Shown: piece after piece, positions 1 to 5,393 of the stretch
Position numbering within the stretch: position 1 is the first letter of the stretch
Layout: each line of letters begins with the position of its first letter
Origin: an uncultured Lysobacteraceae bacterium
Lineage (GTDB): Bacteria > Pseudomonadota > Gammaproteobacteria > Xanthomonadales > Xanthomonadaceae
Assembly (NCBI GenBank): GCA_946480825.1
Contig: CAMLLG010000132.1
Location: forward strand, 1 to 5,393
Reading direction: 5' to 3'
DNA: 5,393 bases
Translations under genes and position numbers: made by a program
Notes under the pieces: model-generated
Told to the model about the DNA's origin: nothing
Database searches by the model: none
What the model saw: the letters and a program-made list of their open reading frames with translations, nothing else

Positions 1-1694
<1,694 letters not shown>

Positions 1695-1695
1695 C

Positions 1696-1714
1696 GCGCG
1701 GCCGCCGGCCGCGC
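1696..1714. other. Perfect GC hairpin just after metH
   Basis: Eight-base arms, GCGCGGCC at 1696-1703 and GGCCGCGC at 1707-1714, are exact reverse complements around a 3-nt loop, starting two bases after the metH stop codon. No T-run follows on either strand, so it does not look like a classical intrinsic terminator. It could still stabilise the metH mRNA 3' end or weaken read-through into the hydrolase gene. The structure is seen directly; the role is a guess. In such GC-rich sequence, short GC palindromes also arise by chance. Confidence 0.4.
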
Positions 1715-1754
1715 AGGCACGACCGCGATCCGCGAATCCGTCAATCCCGAACCC

Positions 1755-2591
1755 GTGACCGACACGCTCGTTTTCTCCCACGCCAACGGTTTCCCGCTGC
1801 CGGTCTATCGCCGGCTGCTCGACGCGCTGCGGCCCGACTTCGACAGCACGGGCGTGCTGCGGTTCGGCCACGATCCGTCGCGCCCGGTCACCGTGGGCTG
1901 GCCGTATCTGGTCGACGAACTGGTCGAATTCATCAATGCCCTCCCCGATCGCGACGGCCCGCTGTGGCTGGTGGGGCACTCGCTGGGCGGCTATCTCAGC
2001 GTCCTCGCCGCACATCGCCTGGAACCGCGCGTCGCCGGCATCGTGCTGCTGGATTCGCCGCTGATCGCCGGCGTCAGCGCCGCGATGGTGCGCTTCGGCC
2101 GCGCGACCGGCCTCGACCGGCTGGTGATGCCGCTGCGCCAGACCCTGCAGCGACGCAGGCTGTGGCCCAACGTGGACGCCGCGCATGCGCATTACGCCGC
2201 CAAGACCATGTTCGCGCGCTGGGACCCGCGGATGCTGCGCGACTACGCCGAGCACTGCACCATCTCCGACGGCCGCGGCCAGCGCGAACTGCTGTTCGAC
2301 CGCGACATCGAATACCGGATCTACCGATCGCTGCCCACGGCGCGGGTCGCGGACATCGGCGCGAAGCTCCGCGTGCCGATGGCCTTCATCGGCGGGCGCC
2401 GCTCGCGCGAAGTACGGCATGTCGGGATGAGCGCCACCCGCGCGCTGGTCGGACCGCGGCTGTACTGGACCGGCGGCAGCCATCTGTTCCCGATGGAAAC
2501 CCCTGACGAAACGGCGCGACTGATCCGCACCGCCATCGACGCGATGCGCGCCGCCGACGACCGGCCCGCGCAGCTGAAGCGAACCGCATGA
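1755..2591 (+). CDS. Alpha/beta-fold hydrolase, substrate unknown
   Basis: Predicted soluble serine hydrolase of 278 residues, close to the usual size of single-domain alpha/beta hydrolases. The GTG start is fixed by the protein: the first strand and oxyanion-hole motif FSHANGF begin at residue 7, and no other start codon lies in frame between the metH stop and base 1755. The nucleophile elbow GHSLGG is at 74-79 with Ser76 (codon 1980-1982), and the catalytic His is probably His243 in GGSHLFP (codon 2481-2483). The acid is less clear. The usual site after the seventh strand reads FIGGRRSRE with no Asp, while Asp100 in IVLLDSP after the sixth strand is a good alternative. There is no signal peptide or membrane segment. 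No Shine-Dalgarno is visible; the leader is a degenerate AATCC-type repeat. It lies 60 nt after metH and 10 nt before the next gene. The fold is confident; esterase, lipase, thioesterase or other activity cannot be told apart. Confidence 0.9.
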   Translation: MTDTLVFSHANGFPLPVYRRLLDALRPDFDSTGVLRFGHDPSRPVTVGWPYLVDELVEFINALPDRDGPLWLVGHSLGGYLSVLAAHRLEPRVAGIVLLDSPLIAGVSAAMVRFGRATGLDRLVMPLRQTLQRRRLWPNVDAAHAHYAAKTMFARWDPRMLRDYAEHCTISDGRGQRELLFDRDIEYRIYRSLPTARVADIGAKLRVPMAFIGGRRSREVRHVGMSATRALVGPRLYWTGGSHLFPMETPDETARLIRTAIDAMRAADDRPAQLKRTA

Positions 2592-2593
2592 GG
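2590..2593 (+). promoter_or_regulatory. Shine-Dalgarno GAGG for the permuted papain-like gene
   Basis: GAGG at 2590-2593 overlaps the stop codon of the upstream hydrolase gene and ends 8 nt before the ATG at 2602. This supports that start and suggests translational coupling of the two genes. It is the clearest ribosome binding site in the window. Confidence 0.5.
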
Positions 2594-2601
2594 CCATCGG
2601 C

Positions 2602-3321
2602 ATGAGCGACGAAACCGACACCGGCATCGACGGCACCGCCATCGATGGCAACCGCGCCTTTCTGCTGAAGCATGCCGCACCCGCGCGCATCGGCCTGTGC
2701 GCGGGCGGGGACAACCTGAGCAAGCTGATCCGCAAGGCGCAATCGCCGCTGACCCGCGACGGCCACCGCAGCCTGTGGTCGCATGCCTTCCTGTTCAGCG
2801 AACGCCGCAGCGACGGCCAGTGGTGGGTGATCGAATCCGATCTCGATCTGCGCTACAAGCAGATGCGTCTGGGCGTGCAGGAAAACCGGCTGTCGCGTTA
2901 CTTCGACGCGGACGAATTCCCCAACATCGCGGTACTCGATTTCGGCCTCGACGAGGCGCAGACCCGACGGGTGCTGACCGCCGGTCTCGATCTGCTGTCG
3001 GGCCTCACGAGTTATTCGCTGAGCGAACTGATCGGCACGATGTTCGCGATGCACAGCAGCCGCCTGCGCCAGCGCGACAACCTGCTGGCGAAGGAAGGCG
3101 CACTGTACTGCTCGGCGATGGTGCAGCACTGCTACGCCGCCGCGGGCATCGAACTGCTGCCGGGCGTCACCGGCAAGAATCTCGCCCCGCACGACATCGC
3201 CGATTCGCCGCTGCCGCACGCCGCGCACCGGCTGGTCCGCGATCTCGGCATCTCCACCCTGCGTACGCTCGCGCACAGCGCCGAAGCATTGTTGGCGACG
3301 CCGGTTGACGAGTTGTTCTGA
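2602..3321 (+). CDS. Permuted papain-fold (YiiX/NlpC-P60-like) putative cysteine hydrolase
   Basis: Protein of 239 residues whose motif order fits the circularly permuted papain-like (YiiX/YaeF) branch of the NlpC/P60 superfamily, where the His precedes the Cys. An N-terminal segment with GDNLSKLIRKAQ (36-47) leads into LWSHAFLF with His61 (codon 2782-2784). The next strand WWVIESD carries Glu78. The Cys motif ALYCSAMVQHCYAAAGIEL (167-185) has Cys170 (codon 3109-3111) at the start of a helix. A His-Glu-Cys set is therefore present and the enzyme is probably active. Known members cleave or transfer amide or ester bonds in peptides or lipids; the substrate here cannot be inferred. No signal peptide or lipobox is seen, so it is probably cytoplasmic, unlike secreted peptidoglycan endopeptidases. 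The spacing to the upstream hydrolase suggests an operon. It ends facing the convergent DUF2058 gene across the repeat region. The assignment rests on motif pattern only. Confidence 0.7.
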   Translation: MSDETDTGIDGTAIDGNRAFLLKHAAPARIGLCAGGDNLSKLIRKAQSPLTRDGHRSLWSHAFLFSERRSDGQWWVIESDLDLRYKQMRLGVQENRLSRYFDADEFPNIAVLDFGLDEAQTRRVLTAGLDLLSGLTSYSLSELIGTMFAMHSSRLRQRDNLLAKEGALYCSAMVQHCYAAAGIELLPGVTGKNLAPHDIADSPLPHAAHRLVRDLGISTLRTLAHSAEALLATPVDELF

Positions 3322-3370
3322 GCATATTCAAAGCCGCGAGCAATTCTGCAACGCCCACAAGATCGCGTTT

Positions 3371-3500
3371 CTGTACGAGCGCCGGCAGGCGCGACACCCG
3401 CAACGCTGACGAGCGCCGTTGATCGTCATCCGGTCAATGGATAGCCGACGACGACCGGAGATGGATGTCGCGGGCGTCGCGCCTGCCGGCGCTCCTGTGG
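3371..3500. repeat. REPIN-like pair of inverted REP sequences between convergent genes
   Basis: Arms 3377-3401 and 3470-3494 are 25-bp inverted repeats differing at one position (A3396 opposite C3475). Pairing extends inward to 3404/3467 with one more mismatch, and outward in part to 3371/3500. Each arm holds its own palindrome: GCGCC-GGCA-GGCGC at 3379-3392 and its complement at 3479-3492. The spacer is also foldable: TCCGGTC at 3429-3435 pairs with GACCGGA at 3453-3459, and TGACGA at 3407-3412 pairs with TCGTCA at 3423-3428. The decamer ACGAGCGCCG occurs directly twice, at 3375-3384 and 3409-3418. Two inverted REPs with a short spacer in an extragenic site match the REPIN architecture, which RAYT transposases are thought to mobilise. 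No RAYT gene is in the window. Its position between converging genes would let it act as a two-way transcription barrier or mRNA 3' stabiliser. No other copy occurs here, so dispersal is inferred. Confidence 0.75.
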
Positions 3501-3544
3501 AAGGGCAACCGCGCGAGCTGCCCGACCATGACAACCAACGCGTC

Positions 3545-4219
3545 TCACCACACCAGATCGTCCGGCACCTGATATTTCGGATCGGCGTACGGATCCTCTT
3601 CCGCGGTCGCGTTCGGATCGACCTTCAACGCAACCGACGCCGGGAAGATCGCCGCGGCTTCGTCCAGCAGCGCGGCGGTGACCAGCAGATAGCGGCCGTC
3701 GAGCTGGACCACGCCGAGTTCGCCGGCGTTGAGCTGCCTGAGCTGCGCTTCGTTGACGTAGATGCGCTTGATCTTGTTGCCGTAACTGAAATGGCGGGCG
3801 ACGTCGGCGGCGGGATCGTTCAGTCCCTTGTCCTTCACCAGCTCGGCGACCTTGGCCTTCGCCTCGCGACGCAGCCGGGCTTCTTCCTGCTTCACCCGCT
3901 CGGCTTCGATCCGCTCTTCCTTCTCGCGCTGCGCGCGGATCGCGTAGGCCTTGGCCAGATCGATTTCTTCCTGCGTGCGCGGCTTGCGCTGAACGTTCGC
4001 ATCGGGTCTGCGCTGCTGCGGGCGCGGGCCGCGTCCATCGGGTTTGCCGCCCGGCCGATCGCCCGGCTTGTGGTGACCGCCCGGCTTCTGACCGGCGGGT
4101 TTGCCGCCGGCGGGACGCGCGCCGTCGTGGCGCGGCTTCGCCGGCGTGTGCGGCTTCTCGGGTTTGGGCGCCGGCTTGAAGCCGAGGCCGAGCAACTGGT
4201 CGCGCAGGGAATCGCTCAT
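3545..4219 (-). CDS. DUF2058 (YaiL-type) protein with a Pro/Gly/Lys-rich N-terminal insertion
   Basis: Protein of 224 residues. A short N-terminal helix, MSDSLRDQLLGLGF, resembles the LQEQLLKAGL start of E. coli YaiL. It is followed by a low-complexity segment at about 15-80 rich in Pro, Gly, Lys and Arg with recurring KPGG/KPAG-like units. A strongly charged helix, probably a coiled coil, covers about 82-130. The conserved C-terminal region includes HFSYGNKIKRIYV (143-155) and LAxG-like LNAGEL (163-168). It ends in EEDPYADPKYQVPDDLVW, matching the diagnostic YaiL ending DPYADFKVPDDLMW. The molecular function of the family is unknown. It is sometimes labelled nucleoprotein/polynucleotide-associated, and the very basic tail here would suit nucleic-acid binding, but that is inference. 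The ATG lies 12 nt after the slyX stop, without a strong Shine-Dalgarno, so co-transcription with slyX is likely. Confidence 0.88.
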   Translation of the reverse strand: MSDSLRDQLLGLGFKPAPKPEKPHTPAKPRHDGARPAGGKPAGQKPGGHHKPGDRPGGKPDGRGPRPQQRRPDANVQRKPRTQEEIDLAKAYAIRAQREKEERIEAERVKQEEARLRREAKAKVAELVKDKGLNDPAADVARHFSYGNKIKRIYVNEAQLRQLNAGELGVVQLDGRYLLVTAALLDEAAAIFPASVALKVDPNATAEEDPYADPKYQVPDDLVW

Positions 4220-4231
4220 GGCATCGGTCTG

Positions 4232-4459
4232 TCAGTAATGCGGCGGTGGCGGTTCGCTGGCCGGATCGGCCATCACGTCGCCGCGGTGGAGTTTGAGGTC
4301 TTCGAGCACGCGACGCAGCAGGTCGGCGCTGCGCGCGGCTTCGGCGCGCAGCTCGGCCAGGGCGTCGCTGAGTTCGGTCATCGCGTGTTCCTGGAACGCG
4401 AGCCGCGTCTCCAGTTCGACGATGCGATCGTGCAGTGCGGAGGATTCGTCGGCGGACAT
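4232..4459 (-). CDS. slyX: SlyX family protein
   Basis: Small protein of 75 residues, matching the usual SlyX length of about 70-80. It contains DRIVELETRLAFQEHAMTEL (11-30), the family hallmark (E. coli has AELESRLAFQE). A leucine-heptad helix runs to about 57, and the C-terminal PPPPHY matches the conserved PPPHY end. The whole core is predicted to be a coiled coil, so it is probably a cytoplasmic oligomer. Its biochemical role is unknown; it was named for its location beside slyD in E. coli. The ATG at 4457-4459 is chosen because the homology begins directly after it. The frame stays open upstream to 4633, but that extension overlaps ugd and encodes nothing SlyX-like. No Shine-Dalgarno is seen; a 14-bp tandem repeat abuts the start codon. 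Neighbours are ugd upstream and the DUF2058 gene 12 nt downstream. Confidence 0.93.
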   Translation of the reverse strand: MSADESSALHDRIVELETRLAFQEHAMTELSDALAELRAEAARSADLLRRVLEDLKLHRGDVMADPASEPPPPHY

Positions 4460-4462
4460 GGC

Positions 4463-4513
4463 GTCGAGGGCTGGTTGTCGAGGGCTGGTTGTCGAAGGTT
4501 GGTTGTCGAAGGC
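4463..4513. repeat. 14-bp tandem repeat in the slyX leader
   Basis: Three full units of 14 bp and part of a fourth lie head to tail: GTCGAGGGCTGGTT at 4463-4476 and again exactly at 4477-4490, GTCGAAGGTTGGTT at 4491-4504 (two changes), and GTCGAAGG at 4505-4512. They fill most of the 67-nt gap between the ugd stop and the slyX ATG, ending 3 nt before that ATG. On the coding (minus) strand the leader is rich in C and A and contains no Shine-Dalgarno. The unit is non-coding, so copy-number change would alter leader length without frameshifting. Function unknown. Confidence 0.85.
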
Positions 4514-4526
4514 GGGGCGAAACGGA

Positions 4527-5393
4527 TCAGCGCGACAGGATCGAGCGGCCGCGCCCGATGCCGTAATAGGCCAGGCCCGCGGCTTCGATCTCGACCGGAT
4601 CGTAGAGATTGCGGCCGTCGAACACCGCCGCATCGCTCAACGCCGCCTTCAACTTCGCGAAATCCGGGCTGCGGAATTGTTTCCACTCGGTCACGACGAC
4701 CAGCGCATCGGCGCCCCGCAGCGCATCGGACGCGTGCTCGCACAGGGTCAGATCGCTGCGCTCGCCGAAGATGCGGCCGGCTTCGTGCGCGGCCTCGGGA
4801 TCGAACGCGCGCACCGTGGCGCCCGCGTCCCAGAGCAGCCGAAGCAGCGTGCGGCTGGACGCTTCGCGCATGTCGTCGGTGTTGGGCTTGAACGCGAGCC
4901 CCCACACCGCGAAGGTCTTGCCGCGCAGCGCGGTCTCGCCGCCGTAGTGGCGGACGATCAGCTCGAACAGATGTTCCTTCTGGCGATGATTCACCGACTC
5001 CACAGCGTCCAGCAGTTCGGCGCGATAGCCGTGCTGCTGCGCGGTGCGCGCCAGCGCCTGCACATCCTTCGGGAAGCACGAGCCGCCATAGCCGGCACCC
5101 GGATAGATGAAGTGCCAGCCGATGCGCGGATCGGAGCCGATGCCCTGGCGGACCATTTCCACGTCGGCACCGACTTTTTCGGCGATGTTCGCGATCTCGT
5201 TCATGAAACTGATCTTCGTCGCCAGCATGGCATTCGCGGCGTACTTGGTCAGCTCGGCCGAACGCACGTCCATCACCACGATGCGCTCGTGGTTGCGGTT
5301 GAACGGGGCGTAGAGACGCTTGAGTTTCTCGATCGCGACCGCGCTGTCGGCGCCGATCACGATGCGGTCCGGGCGCATGCAGTCCTCGACCGC
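4527..5393 (-). CDS. ugd: UDP-glucose 6-dehydrogenase (5' truncated by window edge)
   Basis: NAD-dependent cytoplasmic enzyme oxidising UDP-glucose to UDP-glucuronate, a precursor for exopolysaccharide, capsule and lipopolysaccharide sugars. The frame is open through the right edge: codons read AVEDC before the internal Met at 5376-5378, matching the family's ...[14 protein letters not shown] stretch. The true start and the N-terminal NAD-binding Rossmann domain, roughly 160 residues, are therefore outside. The central helical and UDP-binding domains are complete. The catalytic Cys in [12 protein letters not shown] has its codon at 5076-5078. Lys (5244-5246) and Asn (5232-5234) in ELTKYAANA, and Asp (5064-5066), keep the spacing of the S. 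pyogenes residues K204, N208, C260 and D264. [11 protein letters not shown] and FDGRNLYDP further mark the family. No defects are seen. A UDP-N-acetylmannosamine or GDP-mannose dehydrogenase is a less likely alternative. It probably leads a ugd-slyX-DUF2058 unit. Confidence 0.95.
   Translation of the reverse strand, partial: AVEDCMRPDRIVIGADSAVAIEKLKRLYAPFNRNHERIVVMDVRSAELTKYAANAMLATKISFMNEIANIAEKVGADVEMVRQGIGSDPRIGWHFIYPGAGYGGSCFPKDVQALARTAQQHGYRAELLDAVESVNHRQKEHLFELIVRHYGGETALRGKTFAVWGLAFKPNTDDMREASSRTLLRLLWDAGATVRAFDPEAAHEAGRIFGERSDLTLCEHASDALRGADALVVVTEWKQFRSPDFAKLKAALSDAAVFDGRNLYDPVEIEAAGLAYYGIGRGRSILSR

Noticed and set aside
3330..3370. Possible terminator after the permuted papain-like gene: AAA..CGCGA pairing with TCGCGTTT
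   Set aside because: The stem is interrupted by a 2-nt bulge, the loop is 23 nt and the T-run is only three bases. This is too weak to call, and the REPIN-like element just downstream is a better candidate for ending transcription.
3503..3523. GGGCA/TGCCC stem downstream of the DUF2058 gene
   Set aside because: It has only five base pairs around an 11-nt loop with no T-run on the minus strand. Such stems are common by chance at this GC content.
3530..3539. GACAACCAAC matching the complement of the slyX-leader repeat near 4498-4507
   Set aside because: A single 10-base match is expected many times by chance within a window of this size.
4463..4513. Tandem repeat considered as a CRISPR or iteron array
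   Set aside because: The units are directly adjacent with no spacers and are too short for CRISPR. There is no replication gene nearby, so neither reading holds.
4232..4633. N-terminally extended slyX frame of 133 residues
   Set aside because: The extra residues run through the tandem repeat and into the ugd gene and bear no SlyX similarity. The family homology begins at the ATG at 4459.
3419..4891. A 490-residue plus-strand frame opposite DUF2058, slyX and ugd
   Set aside because: It is antisense to three recognised genes, crosses their intergenic gaps and has no recognisable domain.

Overview
The window looks like ordinary core chromosome of a GC-rich gammaproteobacterium, most likely of the Xanthomonadaceae/Lysobacteraceae (Lysobacter or Luteimonas type). 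The reasons are the strong G/C bias at third codon positions, the presence of slyX and a DUF2058 (YaiL-type) gene, which are both typical gammaproteobacterial families, and an intergenic inverted repeat of the 'ctgta-gagcg...cgcga' type that I associate from memory with this group. The genus is an inference.

Layout: two convergent gene blocks meet at a repeat. On the plus strand (1-3321) lie the 3' part of metH (cobalamin-dependent methionine synthase: B12-binding and reactivation domains), a GTG-started alpha/beta hydrolase, and a permuted papain-fold (YiiX/NlpC-P60-like) putative hydrolase. The last two are separated by 10 nt and probably co-transcribed. On the minus strand, read from right to left (5393-3545), lie the 3' part of ugd (UDP-glucose 6-dehydrogenase, catalytic Cys present), slyX, and a DUF2058 gene. 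The gaps are 67 and 12 nt, so they may form one transcription unit.

The 223-nt convergent intergenic region (3322-3544) contains a well-formed pair of inverted REP-like sequences. Their 25-bp arms differ at one position, each arm has its own small palindrome, and the spacer between them can itself fold. This REPIN-like element is the clearest non-coding structure in the window. Two genes (the hydrolase and slyX) lack a visible Shine-Dalgarno and are instead preceded by repetitive, C/A-rich leaders that run straight into the start codon. Before slyX this is a 14-bp tandem repeat of about 3.6 copies.

The genes serve separate functions: methionine synthesis, UDP-glucuronate supply for polysaccharides, and small proteins of unknown role. 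I see no phage, plasmid, defence, CRISPR or tRNA/rRNA features and no convincing new multi-gene system. Open questions are the role of the hydrolase/permuted-papain pair, the REPIN, the repeat leaders and the disordered N-terminus of the DUF2058 protein.
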